Shown: positions 18,038 to 26,456 of the stretch, piece after piece
How positions within the stretch are numbered: the first letter of the stretch is position 1
How the letters are laid out: every line of letters begins with the position of its first letter
Origin: Streptomyces sp. ASQP_92
GTDB lineage: Bacteria; Actinomycetota; Actinomycetes; Streptomycetales; Streptomycetaceae
Direction of reading: 5' to 3'
DNA length: 64,000 bases
Assembly (NCBI RefSeq): GCF_025399895.1
Contig: NZ_JAODUA010000008.1
Location: 224,606 to 288,605 of the forward strand
Position numbers and translations under genes: made by a program
Notes under the pieces: model-generated
The model's input: the letters and a program-made list of their open reading frames with translations, nothing else
Told to the model about the DNA's origin: nothing
Databases searched by the model: none

Positions 18038-18164
18038 GGAGTCCTCCCAGAGTCCCATTCGAGTCCCAAGTCTCACTTAGGCCCAAATATCACCCCACCT
18101 CGGCGCGGACCGCACTTTTACGGGGGCTGGATGGGGGCCCTTCGCCGACCCGCCATCCGGACCC

Positions 18165-18836
18165 TCACCCCACCCGTTCGACGCCCGCCGTACGGGCCAC
18201 CACGATCGCCTCGCCCCGGCTGGTCGCGCCGAGCTTGGTGATGACGGCGGAGACGTAGTTGCGCACGGTCTTGTCGGACAGGGCCAGCGCGCGGGCGATG
18301 TGCCGGTTGTCGAAGCCGTTGGCCACCAGGTCGAGGACGTCGTGCTCCCGGGCGGTCAGCGAGCGGAAGACCACATTGCGCCTGACCTCGACCAGATGCC
18401 CCAGCAGGGCGGAGAACCTGCCGCCGACCCCGGGGCCGAGCACCACCCCGCCGCGGTGCACCAGGTCGAGGCCGTCCATCAGAAGCGCCGGGTTCATGTC
18501 CTTGAGCAGATAGCCCTTGGCGCCGGCCAGCAGCGCGGACGCCACCAGTTCGTCGCGGCCCTCCCCCGAGGAGGCCGTCGCCACGACCTTGAGGTCGCGG
18601 TGGTCGCGGAGCAGCGTCCGGATGGTGGCGAGGCCGGAACGGTCGGGGAGGTCGAGGTCGAGCAGCACGATGTCCGGCGCGGTCGCCGCCACCACCTCAC
18701 GACAGGCCGCGGAGTCCCCCACCTCACCCACCAGTTGGGCGTGGCCGGCGGCGAGCACCGTGCGCATGCCCACCCTCAGCAGCGGGTTGGCCTCGACCAG
18801 AACCACCCGAATAAGTCCGTCATTCACCTTTGTCAC
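18165..18836 (-). CDS. Orphan LuxR/NarL-type response regulator with an altered acidic pocket
   Basis: 223 residues. Residues 8-125 are a receiver domain with phosphoacceptor Asp in DIVLLDLDLPD and conserved Lys in AGAKGYLLKD. Residues ~155-215 are a LuxR-type DNA-binding domain (LTAREHDVLDLVANG, then DKTVRNYVSAVITKLG). The usual metal-binding acidic pair of strand 1 (VDDH or ADDH) reads VEAN, so one acid is lost and phosphorylation may be weak or absent. No histidine kinase lies nearby. It is divergent from the SARP gene (89 nt between starts), so the two may regulate each other or the neighbouring peptide cassette. Confidence 0.88.
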   Translation of the reverse strand: MTKVNDGLIRVVLVEANPLLRVGMRTVLAAGHAQLVGEVGDSAACREVVAATAPDIVLLDLDLPDRSGLATIRTLLRDHRDLKVVATASSGEGRDELVASALLAGAKGYLLKDMNPALLMDGLDLVHRGGVVLGPGVGGRFSALLGHLVEVRRNVVFRSLTAREHDVLDLVANGFDNRHIARALALSDKTVRNYVSAVITKLGATSRGEAIVVARTAGVERVG

Positions 18837-18925
18837 GATCTATTCCCCCTGTCCTGCGGCTTTCGATGACTTAGGATCGTCGAGACCGGCTATCGCGCGG
18901 CTAGCGCGGGAGGGCGGCCGGGGGT

Positions 18926-21900
18926 GTGGGGGGTCCGGTGGAGTTCCTGGTCTTGGGCCCGGAGGAAGTGCTGAGCGGGGGCCTGCCGCTGCCGATCTCC
19001 GCGGCGAAGCAGCGTGCGCTGCTGTCGATGCTCGCGCTGCGTTCCGCGACCGTGGTGTCCACCGACGATCTGATCGACGGCCTGTGGGGTACCCGGCCGC
19101 CGAAGACGGCCCGCACCACCGTGCACAACTACGTCCGCCGGCTGCGCGGGATCCTGCGGCCCGAGGCGCCGGCACTCGCCGGAGCCGAGCTGCTGCGCAC
19201 CGCCCCCGGTGGCTACATCCTTGACGCCCCACCCCAGGACGTCGATGTGCGGCGGTTCGAGGAGCGCGTACGCCAGGCCACCGCGGCCCGCTCGGCCGAC
19301 GACCTTCCCGGCGCCTCGGCGCGGCTGCGCGAGGCGGTGGGGCTGTGGCGGGGCCGGGCCTTCGACGGCACCGCCTCTCCGTACCTCGCCGAGATCGAGG
19401 CGCCCCGGCTCGAAGAGGCGAGGCTGTTCGCCTTCGAGAGCCTGATGGACGTCGAGCTCCAACTGGGCCGCCACGCCGAGGTGTTGACCGAACTGCGCCA
19501 GGAGCTGGACCGCTCGCCGCTGCGCGAGGAGCTGCGCGCCCACTACATGGTCGCCCTGTACCGCTCCGGGCACCGCGCCGAGGCCCTTGAGGTGTACCGG
19601 CGCGGGCGGCAGGCGTTCATCGAAGAGCTCGGCCTGGAGCCCAGCCGCCGGCTGCGGGACGTGGAGCACGCCATCCTCGTCGACAGCCCCGAGCTGAAAC
19701 CACCGGCGGCGCCCGTGACGCTCGCTCCGCCGCGCCCCCAACCGGTGTCCATACCGCGGCAGTTGCCGCCGGACATCCCCTGGTTCACCGGCCGCGAGGA
19801 CCAGTTGCGCGCACTGGAGGCCTGGGCCCACGACCCGGGTGTCACCGGGCCCATGGTCATCACGGCCATCGACGGCCAGGGCGGCATCGGCAAGACCGCG
19901 CTCGCGCTGCACTGGGCCCACTCGGCCCGCGACGCGTTCCCCGACGGCCAGCTCTACACCGACCTCGGCGGATACTCGGCCGGGCGGATCGCGACCCCCC
20001 TGGAGGCGCTCGCGCGTTTCCTCTCCGCCCTCGGCATCCCGTGGGAGGACGTGCCGCACGACCTGGAACGGGCGATGGGCCTCTACCGGACGCTGCTCGC
20101 GGACCGCAGGATGCTGATCGTCCTGGACAACGCCCGCAACGCCGAGCAGGTGCGCCCGCTGCTGCCCGGCGTGCCGGGCTGTTTCGTCCTGGTGACCAGC
20201 CGCGACCGGCTGGCCGGTCTGGTCGTACGGGACGGCGCCCGGCCGCTGCGGGTGGACGCCCTGGCCCCGGCCGAGGCATGGGCCCTGCTCGAACGCCTCG
20301 TCGGGGAGCGGCAGGTGGCCGCCGAGCCCGAGGCGACGGCCGAGTTGGCCGAGCTGTGCGGCACCATCCCGCTGGCCCTGCGGGTCGCGGCGGTCAACGC
20401 CCTCACCTCCGACAGCGCCACCCCGGTCGCCGACTGTGTGACCCGGCTCGCGGCGGAGGACCGCAGGCTCTCCACGCTCAGCGTGGAGGACGACGAACTC
20501 AGCAGCCTCCAGGCGGTGTTCTCGCTCTCCTACGATTCGCTGAGCCCCGACGAGCAGCGGCTGTTCCGCACCCTCGGTCTGCTGCCGGGTCCGATCGCCA
20601 CGGCCGGCTCGGCGGCGGCGCTGCTCGGCTGGGACGAGCCGAGGGCCCGGCGCACCCTGCGCCGCCTGGTCGCCGCCCATCTGCTGGGCCGGCCGGGCCC
20701 CGACGCGTATGTCTTCCACGATCTGCTGCGCATCTACGCCCGCAAGTGCGCCGAGCTGTACGACTGCCCGACCGAGCGCGCGGCGGCCCTGGCCCGGCTC
20801 TACGCGCACTATCTGGCCACCGCCGATCTGGCCGCCCGGCTGCTGTACCCGGAGAAGATGCGGGTCGCCGAGGTCGAGCAGCCCGACCCGGCGGCGGCGC
20901 CGCTCGCGGACCGGGGCGAGGCGCAGGACTGGCTGGAGCGGGAGCACCGCAATCTGGTCGCCGCCGTGCAACAGGCCAGGGAACGGGGCCACGCCCGGAC
21001 GGGCTGGCGGCTCTGCGACATCCTGCGGGGCTACTTCTGGCTGTGCCGCACCGGGGCCGACTGGATCTCCGTGGCCCGGGCCGGGGTCGAGGCGGCCCGC
21101 GAGTGCGGCGATGTGACCGGGCAGGCGGCCACCCTGATGAGCCTGGGCGACGCCCACCGCAGTCTGGGTCAGTACGACGAAGCGGCCCTGCACTACACGG
21201 GGATGCTGCGGACGGCGCGGGGCGCGACATGGCCCGAGGGGACGGCGCAGGCCCTCAACAGCCTGGGCCTGGTGGACATCCTGACCGGACGGCTCAAGGA
21301 GGCCGTCGGCCGGTACACCGAGGCCCTGGAGATCCTGCCGGACGACCGGCGCTGGGCGATCCTGCGGGTGAGCATTCTCGGGAACACCGGCATCCTCAAC
21401 CACGAACTCGGCGCCTTGCGCCAGGCCGAGGCGTACAGCAGCCAGTGCCTGGTGCTCAGCCGAAGCATCGGGCTGCGCGGCAGCGAAGGAGTGAGCATCG
21501 GCAACCGGGGCGAGGCCCGGCTGCTGCTCGGCGACCTCGACGGCGCCCTGGACGACCTCACCGACGCGCTCGCCATCCACCGCGAGCTCGGCAACCGGGG
21601 CAGCGAGGCCGAGATGCTGCGGGCACTCGGCGAACTCCACCGCGACAAGGGCGAGTTCGAGACGGCGCTGAACCTCACCGGGGCCGCCGAGGTCCTGGCC
21701 ACCGGGATCGGCGAGAACCGGCTGAAGGCGGCGGTGCTGCACACCCTGGCCTCGATCCGGCTGGCCACCGGCGCGCTCGGCCCGGCCGAGGAGCACTACG
21801 GCGCCGCGCTGAAACTCGCCGAACAGGTCGGCGCCCGGCACACCGAGACGATGGCGCTGCTCGGTGTCGCGCAGGTACGGCTGCGGTCGGGCGACCTCGC

Positions 21901-22216
21901 GGGGGCCGAGGACGCGGCCCGGCGGGCCCACGACCAGGCGCACGCCTGGGGCTACCGGGTCCTGGAGGGCGTGGCCCTCACCGAGCTGGCCCGCGTCCGG
22001 CTGGCCTCGGGCCGGCCCGCCTCGGCGGTGCGCCGGGCCGAGCGGGCGCTGGCCGTGCAGTCGGAGTCCGGCCACCGGCTCGGCGCGGTGCACTCCTTGG
22101 AGACCCTCGCGCTCGCCCATGTCGCCCTGGGCGAGCGGGAGTTGGGCGGCGCCTACGCGCAGCAGGCGCGGGCCGCCGCGCGGGACATGGGGGCACCCGA
22201 GCCGGCCGTGGCCTGA
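18926..22216 (+). CDS. AfsR-like SARP transcriptional regulator with NB-ARC and TPR domains
   Basis: 1096 residues. Residues ~5-95 form an OmpR-type winged helix (SARP DNA-binding domain), ~98-245 the bacterial transcriptional activation domain (YRRGRQAFIEELGLEPSR near its end), ~285-560 an NB-ARC ATPase with P-loop DGQGGIGKTALAL, and ~680-1090 a run of TPR-like repeats. This is the AfsR architecture; such proteins activate secondary-metabolite genes by binding spaced direct repeats. GTG at 18926 has GGGAGGG upstream; GTG at 18938 (VEFLVLGP) matches the family N-terminus better and may be the true start. It converges on the HExxH gene with a gap of only 27 nt. The cassette 22.2-24.0 kb is its most likely nearby target. 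Confidence 0.93.
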   Translation: MGGPVEFLVLGPEEVLSGGLPLPISAAKQRALLSMLALRSATVVSTDDLIDGLWGTRPPKTARTTVHNYVRRLRGILRPEAPALAGAELLRTAPGGYILDAPPQDVDVRRFEERVRQATAARSADDLPGASARLREAVGLWRGRAFDGTASPYLAEIEAPRLEEARLFAFESLMDVELQLGRHAEVLTELRQELDRSPLREELRAHYMVALYRSGHRAEALEVYRRGRQAFIEELGLEPSRRLRDVEHAILVDSPELKPPAAPVTLAPPRPQPVSIPRQLPPDIPWFTGREDQLRALEAWAHDPGVTGPMVITAIDGQGGIGKTALALHWAHSARDAFPDGQLYTDLGGYSAGRIATPLEALARFLSALGIPWEDVPHDLERAMGLYRTLLADRRMLIVLDNARNAEQVRPLLPGVPGCFVLVTSRDRLAGLVVRDGARPLRVDALAPAEAWALLERLVGERQVAAEPEATAELAELCGTIPLALRVAAVNALTSDSATPVADCVTRLAAEDRRLSTLSVEDDELSSLQAVFSLSYDSLSPDEQRLFRTLGLLPGPIATAGSAAALLGWDEPRARRTLRRLVAAHLLGRPGPDAYVFHDLLRIYARKCAELYDCPTERAAALARLYAHYLATADLAARLLYPEKMRVAEVEQPDPAAAPLADRGEAQDWLEREHRNLVAAVQQARERGHARTGWRLCDILRGYFWLCRTGADWISVARAGVEAARECGDVTGQAATLMSLGDAHRSLGQYDEAALHYTGMLRTARGATWPEGTAQALNSLGLVDILTGRLKEAVGRYTEALEILPDDRRWAILRVSILGNTGILNHELGALRQAEAYSSQCLVLSRSIGLRGSEGVSIGNRGEARLLLGDLDGALDDLTDALAIHRELGNRGSEAEMLRALGELHRDKGEFETALNLTGAAEVLATGIGENRLKAAVLHTLASIRLATGALGPAEEHYGAALKLAEQVGARHTETMALLGVAQVRLRSGDLAGAEDAARRAHDQAHAWGYRVLEGVALTELARVRLASGRPASAVRRAERALAVQSESGHRLGAVHSLETLALAHVALGERELGGAYAQQARAAARDMGAPEPAVA

Positions 22217-22243
22217 GGGCGTGCGCACGGCCGGCCCGGGCCG

Positions 22244-23734
22244 CTACGCCCCGACGGTGATCAGGCCGGCCGCGGCGAGACCCTCGACGCTCCGGGCGAC
22301 CTGCTCCGCGACGGTGTCCGATCCGGCGGGCAGCTTGGCGAGCTCCGCGTAGGCGGCGCGGAGCGAGGCTCCGTCGCGTCCGTCGCACAGCGCGTAGATC
22401 GCCCACGAACGGCGGTTGAGCCAGTGGAGTTTGGCCGAGTGGGCGGTCGCCACGACGAGCTGGCCCAACTCGGGCAGGGCACAGGCGTCCACGGGCTCGA
22501 CCCGGGTCAGCGACCCGGCGGGCACGTCCGCCACCGTCGCGTCCGGCACCGTCGCGGGAGCCACGCTCCCCTCGGGTACGTCGTCGAGCACGAGCCGCAG
22601 CGTGTCCAGGAGCCAGCCCAGGAAGCGGCGCCCGTTGTCGGTGAGCGCGCCGGGCGGCAGCGCGAGGGCGCACCCGGCGAGATAGCGGGCCCGCTCGGCG
22701 CTGGTGCGGTACGTCCCCTCCAGGGCGGCCGGGGTGCCGGGGCTCGGCTCGTCGACGTCCTCCGCCGTGGGCGGGGCCCCGAAGCGCTCGCGCAGGGTGT
22801 CGTCGGCGGCGGCCGACGCGGCCTGGAACACCAGCATGTGGACGTAGAAGTGGAGGGCGACGAAGACCCGCACGACCCGCCAGGAGTCGATGCGCCACGG
22901 GATGGGCACCCTGCGGTCCGGGTCCTCCACCACCGAACCCGACCGCAGCGCGTCGAACAGCTTGAGGTGGGCGCCCTCGTGCAGCAGGGTCTCCGCGGCG
23001 AGCCAGGGGGTGGCGCAGCGTTCGGGGGCCATCAGGACGGCGGAGGGCAGCGGGTCGCCGCCGGACAGCGACTGGAGCGGGCCCTCCGCGCTCTCGCCGC
23101 GGGTGAAGCCGACCAGGGCGACATGGCGCAGCACGCTCGCGCCGGTGTGCGGCATGAGCGCCACCAGCAGGTCGGCGCCGGACCGCAGCCCTTCACGGGT
23201 CGGGGCGTCGGGGTCGATCGGGTTGGCGTCCTCGCGCCCCTCGAAGGCGTTGCGGTAGAGCTCCAACAACCGCTTCCCCAGGGCCTCTTCGGACTCGCCG
23301 CGGGGGCGCAGGCCGGTGAGGATCCAGGCCGGGCCGTACGCGTCCCAGGCGCGTCGCATCGGGTGGGTGAGCGCCTCGCAGGTCCCTCCGCCCGAAGCGG
23401 GGTCGACCGGGTGGCGGGTGAAGTGCGCACCCAGCGCGCTGTGTTCGAGGACGTCGTTCTCCAGCCGGGCCATGTCGTCCTCGAAGCAGTTGCGCAGCAC
23501 CGGGTCGAAGAGCAGCGGGCGCAGCCGCTCGTCGTCCAGCGCGGCCACCGCGCGCAGCGCCGGGGCCGACGCCTCGTCACGGCGCGCCAGCATGGTCAGA
23601 CCGAGCCGGTAGCGGGCGACGTTGCGCAGCTCGATGGCGGTGGAGTCGCCGAACTGGCGGTGTGCGGACAGCAGGGTGTCGGCCCGGTCCACGGCCCGGT
23701 GCGACATCGGGTTCTCGACAACGGTTCCGGACAA
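22244..23734 (-). CDS. HExxH-motif putative peptide-modifying enzyme with C-terminal PqqD-like domain
   Basis: About 496 residues from TTG 23734 (GGACGG 8 nt upstream); ATG 23707 (MSHRAVDR) is the alternative start. The open frame to 24226 crosses the peptide gene and is not coding. The middle carries LLHEGAHLKLFDAL, an HExxH metal site, preceded by a conserved-looking PWLAAE and followed by a helical segment WRVVRVFVALHFYVHMLVF. This fits the HExxH peptide-modification family (mod_HExxH, TIGR04267 from memory), some members of which are reported to be 2-oxoglutarate-dependent peptide hydroxylases. Residues ~405-496 (HSAKLHWLNRRSWAIYALCD to the end) resemble PqqD, the leader-binding element of RiPP enzymes. 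It would therefore modify the 44-residue peptide encoded just upstream. Confidence 0.82.
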   Translation of the reverse strand: MSGTVVENPMSHRAVDRADTLLSAHRQFGDSTAIELRNVARYRLGLTMLARRDEASAPALRAVAALDDERLRPLLFDPVLRNCFEDDMARLENDVLEHSALGAHFTRHPVDPASGGGTCEALTHPMRRAWDAYGPAWILTGLRPRGESEEALGKRLLELYRNAFEGREDANPIDPDAPTREGLRSGADLLVALMPHTGASVLRHVALVGFTRGESAEGPLQSLSGGDPLPSAVLMAPERCATPWLAAETLLHEGAHLKLFDALRSGSVVEDPDRRVPIPWRIDSWRVVRVFVALHFYVHMLVFQAASAAADDTLRERFGAPPTAEDVDEPSPGTPAALEGTYRTSAERARYLAGCALALPPGALTDNGRRFLGWLLDTLRLVLDDVPEGSVAPATVPDATVADVPAGSLTRVEPVDACALPELGQLVVATAHSAKLHWLNRRSWAIYALCDGRDGASLRAAYAELAKLPAGSDTVAEQVARSVEGLAAAGLITVGA

Positions 23735-23770
23735 GGGAATGACCGTCCTTCTGGTGCGTAGCGGCGGGAG

Positions 23771-23806
23771 CCGCCCCGCCGCGGGCGCGGGCCCACGGCG
23801 GGGCGG
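23771..23806 (-). terminator. Hairpin between the peptide gene and the HExxH gene
   Basis: Perfect 11-bp stem (CCGCCCCGCCG and its complement) with a 14-nt loop, inside the 106-nt spacer. It begins 34 nt after the peptide stop. A partial terminator here would give more precursor peptide than enzyme, as is common in RiPP operons. Confidence 0.6.
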
Positions 23807-23840
23807 CGGGTTGTGACCGGTGCGGTGACGCGAGGTGGCG

Positions 23841-23975
23841 TCAGCCGGCCAGGGCCGCCGCGTAGGCGGGAACCCAGGCGCGCTCGGCGGCGGAGTCCAC
23901 GGCCAGCGCCGGGGACTCGTCCTCCATGAGCAGCTCGGAGGTGAACTCGGGCGCTTCGATGAGCTGAACCAGCAT
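23841..23975 (-). CDS. Putative RiPP precursor peptide, 44 aa
   Basis: ATG 23975 with GAAGGGA 8 nt upstream, TGA at 23841-23843. The frame is GC3-rich like a real gene. The N-terminal part is acidic and amphipathic (LIEAPEFTSELL, then MEDESP), as in leader peptides. The C-terminal part AERAWVPAYAAALAG is Ala-rich with Trp, Pro and Tyr, a plausible core. It lies directly upstream of the HExxH/PqqD-type enzyme on the same strand. No homologue is recognised with certainty; a leader motif of the FxLD kind is not obvious. Identification as a precursor rests on size, composition and context. Confidence 0.65.
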   Translation of the reverse strand: MLVQLIEAPEFTSELLMEDESPALAVDSAAERAWVPAYAAALAG

Positions 23976-24101
23976 GAGTGATTCCCTTCTCGGGCCGGGC
24001 GATGAGGACCGGGCCCTGTCTGATCGAACCTGCGTGGTCGGACCGCTGTGTCCGGCAGCGCGGACGCTGACCCGGGCGGCCCGGCGGGGCCGTCCCTGCC
24101 C

Positions 24102-24121
24102 CGCCCGACCATGGTCGGGCG
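24102..24121. promoter_or_regulatory. Perfect 20-bp palindrome upstream of the peptide gene
   Basis: CGCCCGACCATGGTCGGGCG is self-complementary over all 20 bases and centred 136 nt before the peptide start codon. It is a candidate operator. Its odd companion is the repeat set immediately upstream. Confidence 0.5.
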
Positions 24122-24124
24122 CCC

Positions 24125-24166
24125 GCTGTCCCACGCTGAAGGGCCCGATGTCCCGGTGGATGTCCC
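24125..24166 (-). promoter_or_regulatory. Candidate SARP box: three phased direct repeats
   Basis: On the minus strand GGGACATC occurs at 24166-24159 and 24154-24147, and GGGACAGC at 24132-24125, so start-to-start distances are 12 and 22 bp. SARP proteins bind direct repeats spaced by about 11 or 22 bp on one DNA face, and a SARP is encoded 2 kb away. The match to any published SARP consensus is not established. Confidence 0.4.
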
Positions 24167-24185
24167 AACGGCCGTACACGCACAA

Positions 24186-24230
24186 ACGGGTGGGCCCGCG
24201 GTTCCTCGACGGAACCGCGGGCCCACCCGT
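24186..24230 (-). terminator. Strong terminator after Opp-C
   Basis: Perfect 20-bp inverted repeat (5' arm ACGGGTGGGCCCGCGGTTCC) with a 5-nt loop TCGAC, 12 nt after the last Opp-C stop. It insulates the peptide cassette from the highly structured importer operon upstream. Confidence 0.8.
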
Positions 24231-24242
24231 TGGGTGCCGGCG

Positions 24243-25391
24243 TCAGGCCGCGCCGACCACGTCCTTCTCCTCGGCGAAGTGGCACGCCGACTCGTGCGCC
24301 ACCGGGCTGTCCACGCCCTGGTAGCGCTCCGGGATCGCGAGCAGCGGAACCTCGGTGGAGCAGCGCTCCTCCGCCTTCCAGCAGCGGGTGCGGAAGCGGC
24401 AGCCCGACGGCGGGTTGGCGGGCGAGGGGACGTCTCCGCTGAGGATGATCCGCTCGCGGTGCTCGCGCGCGTCCGGGTCGGGGACCGGGACGGCGGAGAG
24501 CAGCGCCTGGGTGTAGGGGTGCGTCGGGTGCTCGTAGATCTGCTGGTCGGTGCCGATCTCGGCCATCTTGCCGAGGTACATCACGCCGACCCGGTCGGAG
24601 ATGTGCCGGACGATCGACAGGTCGTGCGCGATGAACAGGTACGACAGGTTGAACTCGTCCTGGAGCTTCTCCATCAGGTTGATGACCTGGGCCTGGACGG
24701 ACACGTCCAGGGCGGAGACCGGCTCGTCGCAGATGATGATCTCGGGGTTCAGGGCCAGGCCCCGGGCGATGCCGATGCGCTGGCGCTGACCGCCGGAGAA
24801 CTGGTGCGGGTAGCGGTTGATGTACTCCGGGTTGAGGCCCACCACGTCCAGGAGCTCCTGGACCTTGCGGCGCCGGTCGCCCTTCGGGGCCACCTCGGGG
24901 TGGATGTCGAAGGGCTCCCCGATGATGTCGCCGACCGTCATGCGCGGGTTCAGCGAGGTGTACGGGTCCTGGAACACCATCTGGATGTTGCGGCGGACCG
25001 CCTTGAGCGCGCGCCCGGACAGCTTGGTGATGTCCTGGCCCTTGTAGAAGACCTCGCCGGCGGTCGCCCGCTCCAGCGTCATCAGGAGCCGGGCGACGGT
25101 GGACTTGCCACAGCCGGACTCGCCGACGATGCCCAGCGTCTCGCCCTGGTACAGGTCGAAGGAGACGCCGTCGACGGCCTTGACCGCGCCGATCTGCTTG
25201 CGGAACAGGATGCCGCTGGTCAGCGGGAAGTGCTTGACCAGGTTGCGGACCTGGAGGATCGGCTCACCCCGGTCGACCGGGGCGTCGAGGATGGCCTCGA
25301 CCTCGGTGGTCGTGGAGGCATCCGTCTTGATGACGTCGGTGACGTTGGGGGTGGCGTCCACGGCCTCGTCCTTCTTGTCGAGCTCAGCCAT
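24243..25391 (-). CDS. Opp-C: oligopeptide ABC transporter ATPase (DppF/OppF type)
   Basis: 382 residues. A ~45-residue acidic, Thr-rich N-terminal extension (MAELDKKDEAVDATPNVTD...) precedes the core, longer than in the Opp-B copy. Walker A is GESGCGKSTVARLL, the signature is FSGGQRQRIGIARGL, Walker B is IIICDEPVSALDV (Cys in place of the usual Ala), and the C-terminal motif is GCRFRTRCWKAEERC. The start overlaps the DppD stop by 8 nt. Last gene of Opp-C. Confidence 0.94.
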   Translation of the reverse strand: MAELDKKDEAVDATPNVTDVIKTDASTTTEVEAILDAPVDRGEPILQVRNLVKHFPLTSGILFRKQIGAVKAVDGVSFDLYQGETLGIVGESGCGKSTVARLLMTLERATAGEVFYKGQDITKLSGRALKAVRRNIQMVFQDPYTSLNPRMTVGDIIGEPFDIHPEVAPKGDRRRKVQELLDVVGLNPEYINRYPHQFSGGQRQRIGIARGLALNPEIIICDEPVSALDVSVQAQVINLMEKLQDEFNLSYLFIAHDLSIVRHISDRVGVMYLGKMAEIGTDQQIYEHPTHPYTQALLSAVPVPDPDAREHRERIILSGDVPSPANPPSGCRFRTRCWKAEERCSTEVPLLAIPERYQGVDSPVAHESACHFAEEKDVVGAA

Positions 25392-26442
25392 GGATCGTCT
25401 CCTTCCAGAAGTGGCAGGCGCTGCCGCGGCCGACCAGATCGGTCCCGTCCCGCTCGGTCACCGACAGCAGGGCCGGGACCTCCTCGCGACAGATGTCCTG
25501 CGCCATCGGGCAGCGCGGGTTGAAGGCGCAACCCGGCGGAATGTTCAGGAGGTTGGGCGGCAACCCCTTGATCGCGTACAGCTCCTGGCCCTTCTGGTCC
25601 AGGCGCGGGATCGATTCGAGGAGACCCTTGGTGTACGGGTGCGCGGGGCGCTTGTAGATCTCGTGCACCGGGGCCTGCTCGACGATGCGGCCCGCGTACA
25701 TGACCGCGATCTTGTCCGCGACGTCGGCGACCACGCCGAGGTCGTGGGTGATCAGGATCAGGCCCATGTTGTACTCGCGCTGGAGCTCCGCGAGCAGGTC
25801 CATGACCTGGGCCTGGACGGTCACGTCGAGCGCGGTGGTCGGCTCGTCCGCGATGATCAGGTCCGGCTCCAGGGCCAGCGCCATGGCGATCATGATGCGC
25901 TGGCGCATACCGCCGGAGAACTGGTGGGGGTAGTCGTTGACCCGGGCCTTGGCGGCCGGGATCTTGACCTTGTCCATCAGCTCGACGGCCTTGGCCTTGG
26001 AGTCCTTGCGGGACAGGCCCTGGTGCACCTGGAACATCTCGCCGAGCTGGTAGCCGACGTTGAGCACCGGGTTGAGGGCGGAGAGCGCGTCCTGGAAGAT
26101 CATCGCGATCTTCTGGCCACGGATCTTGCGGCGCTCCTCGTTGGACATCTTGAGCATGTCCTGGCCGTGGAAGAGGATCTCGCCCTGCGGGATCCTCCCC
26201 GGCGGCATGTCGAGGATGCCCATGATCGCCTGGGCGGTCACGGACTTGCCGGAGCCGGACTCGCCGAGCACGGCGAGGGTCTCGCCCGCGTTCACCGAGT
26301 AGTTGACACCGTTGACCGCCTTGGCCACACCCTCACGGGTGTGGAACTCCACGTGCAGGTCGCGGACTTCGAGCAGCGCACCGGCGCCGTCCCCGGGGGG
26401 ACGCTGTGCCGGGACGTCGAGGGTCTTGTCGATAGTGGTCAC
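25384..26442 (-). CDS. Opp-C: oligopeptide ABC transporter ATPase (DppD/OppD type)
   Basis: 352 residues from the GTG at 26442 (VTTIDKTLDVP), which has AGGAGGG about 9 nt upstream; the frame continuing further 5' is antisense-type noise over the permease gene. Walker A is GESGSGKSV, the signature is FSGGMRQRIMIAMAL and Walker B is LIIADEPTTALDV. The C-terminal CAFNPRCPMAQDIC motif is as in Opp-B. It has a ~22-residue N-terminal extension absent from the Opp-B copy. Confidence 0.94.
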   Translation of the reverse strand: MTTIDKTLDVPAQRPPGDGAGALLEVRDLHVEFHTREGVAKAVNGVNYSVNAGETLAVLGESGSGKSVTAQAIMGILDMPPGRIPQGEILFHGQDMLKMSNEERRKIRGQKIAMIFQDALSALNPVLNVGYQLGEMFQVHQGLSRKDSKAKAVELMDKVKIPAAKARVNDYPHQFSGGMRQRIMIAMALALEPDLIIADEPTTALDVTVQAQVMDLLAELQREYNMGLILITHDLGVVADVADKIAVMYAGRIVEQAPVHEIYKRPAHPYTKGLLESIPRLDQKGQELYAIKGLPPNLLNIPPGCAFNPRCPMAQDICREEVPALLSVTERDGTDLVGRGSACHFWKETIHG

Positions 26443-26456
26443 GTCGTACGCCCTCC

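Noticed and set aside
18890..22228. A 1112-codon minus-strand open frame across the SARP gene.
   Set aside because: It is antisense to a gene with clear domains; long antisense frames are expected in DNA with such GC bias, and its product is Gln/Arg/Gly-rich without any fold.
23708..24226. N-terminal extension of the HExxH protein up to 24226.
   Set aside because: It would run through the peptide gene, the operator block and the Opp-C terminator, and the product is Arg/Pro/Gly-rich noise.
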